Shown piece by piece: positions 23,217 to 33,559 of a stretch of DNA of 64,000 bases. The notes under the pieces were generated by a model that worked only from the letters and a program-made list of their open reading frames with translations, was not told the origin of the DNA and made no database searches. Each line of letters begins with the position of its first letter. Within the stretch, counting starts at the first letter, position 1. This stretch comes from Flaccisagitta enflata. Taxonomy: Eukaryota; Chaetognatha; Sagittoidea; Aphragmophora. The DNA is taken from NCBI GenBank assembly GCA_965153355.1, contig OZ231127.1:50778001-50842000 (forward strand). Reading direction: 5' to 3'. The position numbers and the translations under genes were made by a program.

Positions 23217-23390
23217 CGGCTGAAACGCTATTTCTAGGTTCCTTGCCTTTGAATGCAATGGCTGATAGATGAGACTCGTTGGCTGAAACGCTATTTCTAG
23301 GTTCCTTGCCGTTGAGTATAATGGCGATAGGTGAGACGAACTCGTTGGCTGAAACGCTATTTCTAGGTTCCTTGCCGTTGAGTTTTAGCT
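23217..23390 (+). repeat. Tandem 5' monomers of the non-LTR retrotransposon
   Basis: Three copies of a 63-66 bp unit beginning ggctgaaacgctatttctag (23,218, 23,281, 23,347), the last partial, lie directly upstream of the long ORF. Tandem 5' monomers act as promoters in some L1 families; that role here is inference. Confidence 0.65.
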
Positions 23391-23527
23391 ACTCCGACCA
23401 CTTCCTCTCTTACGTACTGGAACGGTTTTGATTCTGTCCGGAACGGGTTTCTTGATTGGCTGGACCGATCTTCGATGGCTTGAACGACGGAAGGGCCCGA
23501 TGAACGGACCGATGAATGGACCGATGA

Positions 23528-26500
23528 ATGGATTCGATGAACCCGGCCTCGATTTCCCCGGCCTCGATTTCCCCGGTTGCTCCTCTTGGCTTGTCCCTTT
23601 TGGATGCCACTGAGGAGGCGGTGGACCCCGGTGTACCTGGGTCCCCCTTGCCTGGCTCGCGGGACTGCTGTCCTGATCTGCCTGAACCCCAGCAGTGGGC
23701 CTCGTCCCCGCTTCTTGGTTCTGGCGGTAGAGTGCGAGGGGTGAGGGTTAGAAAGATTGCTGGTTGCCGGCGGGCTAACAAAGGCAATGGGCAAACTCAC
23801 TACCCCCCACCCTTGGTCTCACCTCCCCCCGCCCCGGCTTCAGTCCCCGGTGGGTCGCGGCGGCTTTGGGTCAGGGATGTTTGTGGTATATGTGGGGAAA
23901 GAGTGCGAATAGATAGCAACCCTGGAAGTGAATTCTGTGAAAGGTGCCTATCAGAATCACTCCCCTTTAACTTTGTGACTAATGATAGACAGTTTCGGGA
24001 GAACCTCTTGGGGTTCTTTGGAAACTATCGGCACCTCGAGAAAGCATCGCAACTTCTTTTTAATCCCCTTGATGAAGAAATTAGAGAGACCCTGGTGGAC
24101 CTTGACAGAACTTTGGGTGGCTGCAAGTATTATAGTGAGGACCAGTTTTGTAAGATGAAAGACGGTTTCCTAGTTGAAAATGGCGGGCAGCTCTCTCTGC
24201 TTTGCTATAATATAAATGGTCTGCCAGGAAAGATGGATGAATTTGAAATTCTACAGGGGTCCCTGGATTTTAAATTTGATATATTAGGATTTACTGAGAC
24301 TCATTTAAACGGGACCTCTGAAAAATACGCCACACTTGGGGATTATAATTTTGTTGCTAACTCAAGGAAAGTAAAAAAATGGGGCGGGGTTGCTATCTAC
24401 CTTAGCCCCCGACTGACTTTCAAACGAAGGTCAGACTTGGATATCTTTGACGAGGGTGTATTTGAGTCTATTTTTGTTGAGGTAAATGACAAGGGCGGGA
24501 GCTACATAGTTGGAGTTATTTATCGTCCTCCAGACTCCGACGTAGCTAGTTTTTTGTCGCATTTGGGCTCTGTTTTGGAAAAGTTAAAGGATAAGAGGTC
24601 GTACCTCATGGGGGACTTTAACCTGGACCTTATTAAGAGTGAACATCATCCCGCCACGGGGGATTTTTTAAGTAGTATGAATAGTGTAGGACACCACCCT
24701 CTAATTGCTCTTCCAACCCGGATCACGCCATCAAGCGCAACGCTGATTGATAACATCTTTACAAATGATTTTTGTAGACCAATTTCCTCAGGCTTAGTTT
24801 TTACATCAATCAGCGATCATCTCCCGGCCTTTGCCATCCTTGGGGATGCTGGGTCAAACCTGGAAACAGGCCCCCGGTATTTCCTCAAGAGAGAGATGGG
24901 GATTAGAAATAAGGAAAAATTCCGAGAATGGGCAAAAAATTGGGGTGAAAATTTTACGCTTGAGGCTGGATCAGTGGTTGAAAGTGCAATGAAGTTCAGA
25001 AATGAACTTCGGGATGGTTATAATGGATGTTTTCCACAGAAAAAGGTAAAAGTAAGAAAGTTGGATTTAAGGAAACCATGGCTGGATGATGATGCACTTA
25101 AGGGTAAGATAAAGGAAAGAAACAGACTCTATACCCGAGGACTCAAAGGATCGCGTGGACTTGGCCCCCAAGATGCCGAGCGATTGAAACTTCTAAACCT
25201 GGAGGTTAATCGCTTGAGGCATCAATTAAAAAGGTCGTTTTTTGCCAGACAACTCCATGAAGCTGGGAAAAATTCAAAGGCAGCGTGGAAGGTTCTTCAC
25301 AGTTTCATTGGGAAGACTGGCAAAAAACGGGACCCCCCGTCGCGCACTTTTTCTCACAATGGGAGAATGATCACTAGGGACTCGGATGTTGCCGAGTCCT
25401 TCTGTTCATTCTTCTCTAGCATTGGTCCAGAGTTGGCGGGTAAAGTTCGGCCACCTTCCTCTGGGTCCTATAGGGATTACTTGGGAAATCGGTCGGACTC
25501 TACTGCCTTCTTTGTCCCAACTACCCCGGCGGAGATAGAGACCATTTGTCGGGCCCTTGATTGCTCTAAGGGGCCTGGTCATGATGGCATATCTCCCGCT
25601 GTTCTGTCTTATGCTGCCAATGAGGTTAGTGGACCGATCTCCCGGCTGATTAATGCCTGCTTGGAGGCGGGCCACTTTCCGGATTTTCTTAAGGTGGCAA
25701 GGGTGACACCCGTTTTCAAAGATGGGGACCCAACTCAGTTGGGAAACTATCGGCCAATTTCGGTGCTGTCTGCCCTGTCCAAGGTCTTTGAAAGGGTCAT
25801 CCAGGCAAGATTGCTGAAATTCCTGGGGAGGAGTGGTTCAATTTTAGCAAGTCAGTATGGTTCTCGGCGCGGTCACTCCACCTTCATGGCAATCATGGAC
25901 ATGGTAGAGAATATCAGGCAAGCATGGGAGAAAGGCAGGCACTGTCTAGGGGTATTCATAGATTTCAGAAAGGCGTTTGACACTGTGGACCATTCTATCC
26001 TTATTGGTAAGTTGGAACATTTAGGCATAAGGGGACTGCCCCTAGAACTTATTAGGAGCTATCTAACAAACAGGAAACAGTATGTGGCATATGGGGAATC
26101 AGAGTCACTCCACCAGGTGCTCTCAGTCGGAGTTCCCCAAGGAAGCATCCTGGGTCCTCTTTTCTTTCTCCTTTATATCAATGACTTATCGGCCGCATCA
26201 TCATTCTTCAGGTGTATCCTGTTTGCAGATGACACTAACCTTTTTTCTTCTGGTAAGGACAAGGGGGATTTGATAAGGGAGGTTAATTCAGAGTTGTGTA
26301 AATTATCGGGTTGGTTTGCTCACAATAGATTAACCTTAAACTATGGTAAGACTGAATTTGTTAACTTCAGCAAATCAACAAATGGACAGAATGATAAGGG
26401 TTGGGACTTGGGGATTGATGGTGTGCCGATCAGACAAGTTGATAATAGTAAGTTCTTAGGGGTTTATATTGATAGAAATATCTCCTGGCGGATTCATATT

Positions 26501-26827
26501 GGTAAGATTATAACTAAGATAAGTCAGACGGTAGGAATTCTAGGACGGGCCAGGAGGTTTATGAGTGGGCCCCAACTTTTGCTTTTGTATAACACAATGG
26601 TCCTCCCCCATCTTCAGTACTGTTTGATTAATTGGGGTAATTTTAAGGGTGATCGTAACCTTGGGTTAAGGGATCGTCTATTGGCCCTTCAGAAATGTTT
26701 TGTAAGAATTATCAGTGGCGAAGACCGTATCTCCCATGCGGACCCTCTTTTTTCTAAACTAGGTACACTCAAAGTGGATGACCTATTCTGCTCCCGGGTG
26801 GAGTGGCTGATATGGTTCAGATTTTAG
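23528..26827 (+). CDS. Endonuclease-reverse transcriptase of a non-LTR retrotransposon
   Basis: 1,099-residue frame. Residues about 117-141 hold a Cys cluster (CGICGERV...FCERC), like the PHD-type zinc motif ahead of the endonuclease in CR1-like elements. An AP-type endonuclease follows: YNINGL (about 226), TETHLN, GVIYRPP, GDFNLD (about 361), LIDNIFTN and SDHLPAF (about 430). The reverse transcriptase includes YRPISVLSALSKVFERV, IDFRKAFDTVDHS (about 811), VPQGSILGPLFFLLYINDL and the catalytic FADD (about 899). The protein would nick the target and copy its own RNA there. The normal C-terminus lies in another frame from about 26,803, so this copy is frameshifted at the end. There is no RNase H domain. 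Clade assignment is by eye. Confidence 0.9.
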   Translation: MDSMNPASISPASISPVAPLGLSLLDATEEAVDPGVPGSPLPGSRDCCPDLPEPQQWASSPLLGSGGRVRGVRVRKIAGCRRANKGNGQTHYPPPLVSPPPAPASVPGGSRRLWVRDVCGICGERVRIDSNPGSEFCERCLSESLPFNFVTNDRQFRENLLGFFGNYRHLEKASQLLFNPLDEEIRETLVDLDRTLGGCKYYSEDQFCKMKDGFLVENGGQLSLLCYNINGLPGKMDEFEILQGSLDFKFDILGFTETHLNGTSEKYATLGDYNFVANSRKVKKWGGVAIYLSPRLTFKRRSDLDIFDEGVFESIFVEVNDKGGSYIVGVIYRPPDSDVASFLSHLGSVLEKLKDKRSYLMGDFNLDLIKSEHHPATGDFLSSMNSVGHHPLIALPTRITPSSATLIDNIFTNDFCRPISSGLVFTSISDHLPAFAILGDAGSNLETGPRYFLKREMGIRNKEKFREWAKNWGENFTLEAGSVVESAMKFRNELRDGYNGCFPQKKVKVRKLDLRKPWLDDDALKGKIKERNRLYTRGLKGSRGLGPQDAERLKLLNLEVNRLRHQLKRSFFARQLHEAGKNSKAAWKVLHSFIGKTGKKRDPPSRTFSHNGRMITRDSDVAESFCSFFSSIGPELAGKVRPPSSGSYRDYLGNRSDSTAFFVPTTPAEIETICRALDCSKGPGHDGISPAVLSYAANEVSGPISRLINACLEAGHFPDFLKVARVTPVFKDGDPTQLGNYRPISVLSALSKVFERVIQARLLKFLGRSGSILASQYGSRRGHSTFMAIMDMVENIRQAWEKGRHCLGVFIDFRKAFDTVDHSILIGKLEHLGIRGLPLELIRSYLTNRKQYVAYGESESLHQVLSVGVPQGSILGPLFFLLYINDLSAASSFFRCILFADDTNLFSSGKDKGDLIREVNSELCKLSGWFAHNRLTLNYGKTEFVNFSKSTNGQNDKGWDLGIDGVPIRQVDNSKFLGVYIDRNISWRIHIGKIITKISQTVGILGRARRFMSGPQLLLLYNTMVLPHLQYCLINWGNFKGDRNLGLRDRLLALQKCFVRIISGEDRISHADPLFSKLGTLKVDDLFCSRVEWLIWFRF

Positions 26828-27060
26828 ATCATGGTCATTCGACCAGAGGAGCAAAAAGGGACTTTTTTGTGAGCCGTGCAGATAGTAGATCTATTAGTAG
26901 TGTTGCTCCCAAACTCTGGAACTCTCTCTCTCTGGAATTTAAACAATCGCCAAGCTTGGCCGCTTTCAAAAACAAGTCCAAGCAGGACTTGTTGGCTCCC
27001 TATGGGGCCTTTGTTTGCCCTGTGCGTGGGTGTCGCTCGTGCGCCCGCTCGTTGCCGTGA
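26803..27060 (+). pseudogene. Frameshifted C-terminus of the non-LTR reverse transcriptase
   Basis: This frame encodes HSTRGAKRDFF...SVAPKLWNSLSLEF...FKNKSKQDLL, the typical closing segment of such polymerases (WN.L followed by FK..LK..L). It is out of frame with the main ORF, so a single indel near 26,800 separates them. Confidence 0.75.
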
Positions 27061-27316
27061 TTGGCTTTGCCTTGTTACCCTCCCTCCCCTCCCCCTCCCC
27101 CTCTCCCCTCCCCTCTCTCCCCTCCCCTCCTCCCTCCCCCTTCTTCTCTCCCCCCCTTTGGCTGCCCTTCCGTTTTCTCTGTTTCCTGCCGTCTTTGACC
27201 CTGTGCCTTCTTCCCTCCCCCCTCATTTTCTTTTCCGCGCTTCTCTTTCGTGATCCTCCTGGGTCCGTTGTACATATGTTGGACTTATGTCCCCCTGTGT
27301 TTGTGTTTCTTTCTGA

Positions 27317-27349
<33 letters not shown>

Positions 27350-27500
27350 CTTTTCTTGTTTCTGGCCGTTCTACTGTCTCTTTTATCCTCCTTCCCTTTC
27401 ATCTCTTATCCTCCTTCCATCTCGTCCTCTTTGACTTCTCATCCTCTCTACTTCGCGCTCTTTATGCGGCTTATCTTACTCCTTCTCTTCTTCACTTCCC
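27061..27500. repeat. Pyrimidine-rich tract with a 30-bp poly-T
   Basis: Ccctcc/ctt-rich low-complexity DNA follows the polymerase; about 30 consecutive T lie at 27,320-27,349. Possibly 3' UTR of the retrotransposon. Confidence 0.6.
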
Positions 27501-27786
27501 TCTCCCTGGATCTTCTTTTTAGGCGGCTTTTATTCTCGACACATTATTTGGTTTTGGTTATTACAGTATTACGCATGGATATATTTTATTTTGTGGATCT
27601 CGGTCTTCTTGGTCATTATTCCTGGATTGTTGGATTTATTGGGAATATGTTGGCTTTTGCGTCTGGGGAGATTTCATCGTGGATGTATATAGTTGTATCT
27701 TATAATTGGATCTTGGATCGTCTTGATTGTGGATATTATTGGAATCGTGGTGGTTGCTTACGCTTATGGTAACCGAGTCTTTGATG

Positions 27787-27791
27787 TATAT

Positions 27792-27839
<48 letters not shown>
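27787..27839 (+). repeat. (CT)n microsatellite
   Basis: About 26 uninterrupted CT units. Confidence 0.95.
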
Positions 27840-27843
<4 letters not shown>

Positions 27844-27899
27844 TTTTCAATATTTTGGCGCTTTCATTATTTTGGCTTATGTTCGTTGGAAAAAGATAA

Positions 27900-28483
27900 C
27901 ATCTTCTTAGTGCATGGCAATCGCTTGGGACTAAGAGTTCCTGGGTGATTGCAGACAGACGTACCCATACGGACAACTGACTACTATGTAACGAGTCTAA
28001 AGGATCTCGGTCGATAGACTCATTTTGCTTTTTGCTTCCTTCACAGAAAAAACTTAAATCGAAGGGCTTCGGTTGTCAGGACGCGTTTCTCGCAGCGGCG
28101 GTGCAGCGGCAGCGCAGCGACGACGTAGCAGAGGAACCGCGGGGGACGATTGGACACGGCGGAGAGACTCGATAAATGGGATGATGACCGAAAGGCGACG
28201 AGCGAACTCGATGAACGTGACTCGATGAGCGGGTGTTGACCGATGAACGAAAAAAACGAGCTCAATGAACGTGGCTCGATGGTTGGATATTTGACCGGGC
28301 TCCTCTTCGGTTGAACCCTCTTTCTCCTTTCACCGAAGACGGGTTGTCGGAAGAGAATCGATGAACGGGTGATGAACGAAGGGACGGGAATGCGGGTTGG
28401 ATTGAGCGAATCTTCGAGCGGACTTTTACCAAAGAGCGTTCAACCGAATTAAGACCGATAATAGGAGTATAAAAAGTCTACAT
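27900..28483. other. Putative leader region inside the 5' LTR
   Basis: GC-richer DNA with degenerate gatgaacg / ctcgatgaacg motifs (28,160-28,400) reminiscent of the 21-bp block in the element's 3' region. A tataaaa motif lies at 28,469-28,475 on the plus strand. No gene supported. Confidence 0.4.
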
Positions 28484-29236
28484 TGTCGAGTAACCCCGAT
28501 CTCGGTCTAACTCTGTCTGCTCCTACGGCCCTGACTAACTCGGTTGAACCCCTTTGTCTCGCTACGGCGTAGACGTAACCCCGATGCAAAGAAGGTACTC
28601 GGTAATCAAGACCGAACGATGTATAATATGGCAGCGAAGTATCAACGTCAAACGATGTAGACTGAGCAATAAAAGAGAGAAAAGGAGAAAATACTATCAA
28701 TATCCGGCTAAATACTAGCGATAATGTCCGTAGGATCCTAAAAATGTAGTAGTAATCATCAAATCTACTAAGTATGAAACGTGACCTAACGCGATATAAC
28801 GGGATAAAACTGGAATCGTACGGGATAAAACGTGAGAAATACGCGATCGAACGCGAGATGTAACGCTAGACTAACCTTTTTAGTGACAAAGTTGGTAAAA
28901 GAAGGCCCGTATGCGTGCTAAATAGATGAAATTATCAATTATTCCAGGAGGCGACATGCGTTCGTGTCAAGACAAAATGGCGGACTGAAAGAAGCCGGTC
29001 TAAAGCTTCTAGAATGTTCGAAAGAATGTTCCGGAAAAAGTCTCGAACCGAATGGAAGGCCCTGGAATATTCTAGAAGGATCCAGGCCCAGAAACGCTCT
29101 AAAGAAATGGCGGCAAATGGCGGCAAATTTGAAATAGGATCTGCGAAATCGAGACGAAAAGAGTCAAACAAATGAGCAAAGCGAAGCAAAAAGGAAAGTG
29201 ACGATCGGAGTCGGAATCATGAGGATTTCCTTTACA
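28484..29236 (-). repeat. 5' LTR of the composite element (753 bp)
   Basis: TG...CA ended copy of the LTRs at 10,628 and 13,539. Followed by tttac (29,237-29,241). If not paired with the 13.5-kb LTR it would be a solo LTR. Confidence 0.75.
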
Positions 29237-29241
29237 TTTAC

Positions 29242-29489
29242 CTTTACTTTGCAATCGTTTTTCTCTGGTTATGATTGAGCTAGGTTATCATTGTGAAGCT
29301 CAATTGATTTGTCTTTTCATGCTGAATTGTTTGATACCCTTTATGACCATTATATTAAAATTTTTGGCTCAGACCCAGTGTCATTTCCGCAATGTGCGTC
29401 AAAATGCGAAAATACGCGATTTTTTTTTTGTTCGAGGAGCAATGCTGCTCATATTCTCCTCTTGAAAATGGTGTCATGTAGTGGGTGCT
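29242..29489. other. Unassigned DNA right of the LTR element
   Basis: No gene or repeat recognised. Confidence 0.3.
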
Positions 29490-29960
29490 AATAGTCGTAA
29501 AAGCGTTACATGGTCAGCGGTACCCAATGCCCCTGTGTTGGTGTGTGAGGATGAGACGATGAAAGGGACAGCGGCCCCGGAGGGGCCGATGACCTACAAT
29601 TCCACATAAGGCAATTTTCTCCAATTTTCCGTCTGTCTGAAAACCTGATTTGTTGACCAATGGCCCTGATTTGGGGTCTTAGGGACCTCGTTTGAAGCAT
29701 GAGCTGAGGAGAGTAATTTGTGCCTGGGTGGAGGGGACTTGGACAAACGGTGGTTTGAGAAGCTGATTTTGGGGGCTAAGATTTTGGGTCAGGGAGGTCT
29801 GATTTAGGGAATATGAGACTGCCTTTTTGGCTGGAGAGGCCAGATTTGGGATCTGAGAGGTCTGATTGGGGGTCTGAAAGGCCTGCATCAGGGTTTGAGA
29901 GGCTTCATTTTGGATCTAGGGCTTCACTACATGATATTTTTTTGCTCAGTCCCTTGAAAT
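29490..29960 (+). mobile_element. Decayed foldback-like element
   Basis: Begins with the family's outer end (gtcgtaaaagcgttac...ggtcagcggtaccc), then agcggccccggaggggccga and a degenerate 20-21 bp repeat with ggtctgagaggcctg motifs. No clear right terminus. Confidence 0.5.
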
Positions 29961-29984
29961 GCGCTCTAGTGAAGCTCAAATGTA

Positions 29985-30052
29985 ATTGAATGGGGACCAA
30001 CTGACCAACCGACGGAAGGACCAAGCCTGTTGTCGCGCACACGCGACTAAAA
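29985..30052 (-). repeat. Hairpin-repeat fragment (minus)
   Basis: Ends with a perfect stem gtcgcg-caca-cgcgac at 30,032-30,047 followed by taaaaaa, the minus orientation of the family's 5' end. Confidence 0.55.
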
Positions 30053-31110
30053 AAGGAATTTTGTTGACATTGAGAAATCGTCATTTTTTGCAGAGATGTC
30101 TTTGGGGCGATAAATTTGACGCACTTTGAGCAACGAAGAGAATCAAGAAGCAGGCTTATATATTGTTACGTATTCCCCCAGACAGGGGGAATGAAACTTA
30201 AGGTTTGAAAATGGGGAAAGTAGTCAAAGGGAATAAAAGAAAAAAAATTTTTATATTTTTGGTAGAACTTAAAGTGATCTCTCATTACAACAACACAATT
30301 TTTTATAGATAAGCCCAAAAATTACTATTTTGTACTGAATGGGGAAGAAAATGATTTTTTAGTCGTGGGGGGGGGGGGGGAGGAAATGTATTCCGATGTC
30401 TGCATCTTACGACATCTGAACTCAATTCTGATGCACTGGACCCGAAGGAACATCGTAATTAAGGTGTTGATTCCATTCATTCACTCACTCCAGTTGATAA
30501 CACCTCTATCTTCCATGATTCATTGTAATCATCAATTCTTTCCCTGATTGTTTTCAGATGCTCTCTTACGGAGACCACGTTTCTTTCATTCCTGCGTTGA
30601 CTACTGAATTAACTTTTTCACCCTTATTTTTTTCCAAGAAAAAACGACATTAGAATAGCCTATGCTATTTTTCTACCAGGCGCCGTTTCAACGTGAATTA
30701 AAATCCCAATCCTGGTCGCTTCGACCAATTTTTAAAGTGATTTTTAAAGCTTCGCGCTTTCTGAGAAGTGATTCATCATAAATCGTCGGTCTTACTTGGC
30801 TATCCCAATGCCATTATTAAAGTGTGTGTGTCGGCGTATAGGGCAATGACAATGTGCATGATTGACTGGGCTGGCGACTAAACGTAAGGAGCAATTGAGT
30901 GTGTGACTGAGAATGAAAAAAAGATCTTGCATCTGCGAAAAAAAAAAACTCTTTTCAACCCTACAATTTGGATAACCAAAATTCATTCTTCCTTTGAGTA
31001 GTTCTTATCAGAAAACAAGTGAGGTATCTATTTTATACAGTACGGTACATAAGAAACCCCTGCTTATCCGCAAGCTACTGGCAGTACTGCTTATAATCCG
31101 AGTATCCGGC
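30053..31110. other. Unassigned AT-rich DNA
   Basis: A 12-G run occurs near 30,370. No supported gene, and no repeat beyond homopolymers. Confidence 0.3.
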
Positions 31111-31111
31111 C

Positions 31112-31310
31112 TTGTCTTTAGTTGCGTGCACGCGACTATAACCTGCTATATCCGTCAGTCGATTGGTTAGTCTGGCGGTTTGTCTCACTCAGCCTTTTTG
31201 CCGCATACGGGCGGTTTTTGCATTATTGTCCCTGCCTAAATGCTTGGTTAGCCTTTTTTGATGCGTCTTCGCATCTCTATAAGTCTGTCTGTCTGTCTGT
31301 CACTCCTCCT
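31112..31310 (+). repeat. Two partial hairpin repeats
   Basis: First stem agttgcg-tgca-cgcgact at 31,120; second stem gatgcg-tctt-cgcatc at 31,260-31,275 followed by ctctataag and a gtct tract. The second stem has different but still complementary arms. Confidence 0.6.
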
Positions 31311-31435
31311 TGAAAATCGCACTTGTATACATTTCTTAGCCGGAAGGCTGTCACGTATCAAGTCTAAGATTCGATAGAATTTTTCGAGATCCTCTTTTGA
31401 TACTGCTTATGTCTTTTTTTTTCGCTCATCCAAGT

Positions 31436-31560
31436 CTAGTGTAGCGCCAAAGTAAACACACGCGGGAACGCAGACAGGGCCCATTATTGTCTGATTGGGC
31501 TTGTTTATCACTGCCCCTGCCCACCCACATGCGACTTGGGTAGCCCTGTATCTGACCTTG
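31436..31560 (+). repeat. Hairpin-repeat 3' fragment
   Basis: Contains cactgcccctgcccaccc, then catgcgacttgggtagcc and tctgaccttg, the family's 3' end. Confidence 0.55.
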
Positions 31561-31854
31561 CGCTCAATTCTAACAATTCCAAGAAAAAATCGATATGCAA
31601 CATATCTGAATAGTACCCGCTATCAAATTTTCGTTGATCAGAATGTGAAGGACCAAAGCAATGATTTAAAATAAAACAAGGCCAACACCTCTCGCGTGCG
31701 AGACTCACAGAATTACTTAATTACATAACCGCATAACTCAAATGACTTATATTGACCTAAAATAACTTAAAATGATCTTATTTGACTTTAAATATCTTAA
31801 TTGACTTACAATGACACAGTATAGTAGGAATAAAACGAATAAAAAAGTAAAATG

Positions 31855-31930
31855 TGACCAACCGACCAAAAAAAAAACGACCAATGGACGGACAACGCGG
31901 GGTGTAGAGTCGCGAAGCACGTGACAAAAA
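31855..31930 (-). repeat. Hairpin-repeat 5' fragment (minus)
   Basis: Contains accaatggacggacaacgcg, then gggtgtagagtcgcg, matching the inverted 5' end; the stem is imperfect. Confidence 0.5.
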
Positions 31931-31939
31931 ATTATCTTC

Positions 31940-32600
31940 AAAGGAAATTAATTATGATGGGAAAAAATACCAGTTGCGAACCAGCTATACTTCATCGAAT
32001 TATGATCTATCTGACGCTGTTGAGACAGGCCAACTGATCAGTTTAACTTGTTTGCTACTAAATCATGTTTATTGTAAGGATCTTTAAAAAAGTAAGGCCT
32101 CATAGAATGCATTCATTCGGAAAATAGAATAATCTGTCCTATTTATGTTCATTTCAAACAGTTGTAGAATTTCTTTGTTACAAACAACTTCTTAGAAAAA
32201 AAGCAACATCTGGAAAAATGGAACAACAATATCAAGTTGCAAAAAAAGTGTGAAGAAATCATTATGACTTTTGATGAATTCAGAATCTAGTCACATCTTT
32301 CGAAAGTTAATCTTCTATTGTAACATGTTGCACTTAATTCATCTTCTTTTTCCGTGTAAGCTTCCTCCTCCTCAATTGTTTCTCCCCCTCTCATTTTTTT
32401 GCTGAAAATTTCAAGTGTGAGATAAGTAGCCGGCGACGGGACATGGAGAAATTCGGATGACTTTTTGCAAAAAGCCATGAGGCATCCTTCAGCAGAACAC
32501 TCCAGGAATAACAGAAAATGTCCAAGCGCTGGGGTGGGAATGAATAGCAAATTTGAGAGAAATTATTAAGAAGCTCAGCCCAATTTAGAGTCAGTGTACG
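31940..32600. other. Unassigned DNA
   Basis: An open frame of 87 codons (32,287-32,550, minus) has no recognisable domain. No repeat found. Confidence 0.3.
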
Positions 32601-32732
32601 CTACTCAATACCCCCCTCTGTCCTTCCGTCGGTTTGTAAGTCACACTTTTTTGGTGTTTTTGCGTTCTTTTGCCTTACTGCTTCTGCCTAAATGCCCTGA
32701 CTTTACTCAACTGGGGTAGAAGTGTAACCGGT

Positions 32733-32771
<39 letters not shown>
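32600..32771 (+). repeat. Degenerate hairpin-repeat fragment and (TG)n
   Basis: Contains ccttccgtcggtttgtaagt, and ttgccttactgcttctgcc near the middle, then a (TG)n run at 32,738-32,771. Confidence 0.5.
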
Positions 32772-33175
32772 CGAGTGCATCATTCATCTTTTATAAAACT
32801 CTTACAATTAATCATTGAAAACCTGAAGAAAATTGAAAAAAATGTGGACGTTTATACTAAGAAATACATAGAATACATCAACGGTTGAAGCACGGAAGGA
32901 TAGATGGACAAATGGAAGTACAGAGAGGGGTGATGGATGACCAATTGGCATACCAACAGACTAGACATTTTACAAACAGTATAGAATGCTCTTGCTATAT
33001 ACATATATATTACAAACTTACTTCGTGGGACCGCGTGGGCATGTGCTGATTTCTTGGATCGCGAAAAAAGTTTGAACTATTGTTGCGCCGGTTTATTGGA
33101 TCTTAACAAACATGACGTCTGTTTATCGTGTGTTCTGCAGGGTTCAATATAATTGACAATTTCTTTCTGTCTTCA

Positions 33176-33177
33176 TT

Positions 33178-33236
<59 letters not shown>

Positions 33237-33237
33237 C

Positions 33238-33293
<56 letters not shown>

Positions 33294-33296
33294 TCG
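33176..33296 (+). repeat. (TTTC)n microsatellite
   Basis: About 30 near-perfect ttct units. Confidence 0.95.
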
Positions 33297-33303
33297 TTCT
33301 TTT

Positions 33304-33440
33304 TGGTCGCGGACAAGCAGCTGTACTAGACTTTATATGCTGGTTCCGTCCATTTATCTGTCAGTCGGTCAATCGCGAAGTTGCTTTTTGGGGTTAACCG
33401 TTCCTGCCCCCCCCCCTGTCCACGAGAAGGATGGCCGTGT
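33304..33440 (+). repeat. Diverged hairpin-repeat copy
   Basis: Starts tttttggtcgcggacaagca and has gttcctgccc before its end; it sits between two TTTC tracts. Confidence 0.4.
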
Positions 33441-33449
33441 ATCCTCTCC

Positions 33450-33450
33450 T

Positions 33451-33501
<51 letters not shown>

Positions 33502-33503
33502 GT
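33450..33503 (+). repeat. (TTTC)n microsatellite
   Basis: Second ttct tract. Confidence 0.9.
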
Positions 33504-33559
33504 CTTTCTTTTTTTCTTACTCTCTTTCTTTCTCTGTCGGTCTTCATCTCTGACTAATT

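Larger units (their letters stand above)
23217..27060 (+). mobile_element. Non-LTR retrotransposon, CR1/L2/jockey-like (nested)
   Basis: Spans the 5' monomers through the reverse-transcriptase tail; the exact 3' end is not clear and may extend through the pyrimidine-rich DNA to about 27,350. Near-full length with an almost intact ORF suggests a fairly recent insertion. Target duplications could not be assigned. Confidence 0.8.
13539..29236 (-). mobile_element. Composite LTR retroelement (15.7 kb) with nested insertions
   Basis: Two LTRs in the same minus orientation (28,484-29,236 as 5' LTR, 13,539-14,283 as 3' LTR) bound this interval. The outer flanks are both TTTAC (13,534-13,538 and 29,237-29,241), consistent with a 5-bp target duplication, although TTTAC-like motifs are repeated at that edge. 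A polypurine tract adjoins the 3' LTR. No tRNA-like primer binding site is obvious after the 5' LTR. The interior carries ORF1 and ORF2 but no protease, integrase, RNase H or LTR-type reverse transcriptase, so it would be non-autonomous. The non-LTR element at 23.2-27 kb is probably a later insertion. Confidence 0.6.

Noticed and set aside
28440-28483. Primer binding site after the 5' LTR
   Set aside because: The sequence next to the LTR (atgtagac on the minus strand) does not begin with TGG or resemble a tRNA 3' end.
32287-32550. 87-codon minus-strand ORF as a small gene
   Set aside because: No recognisable domain, splice context or repeated conservation; within chance for this length.
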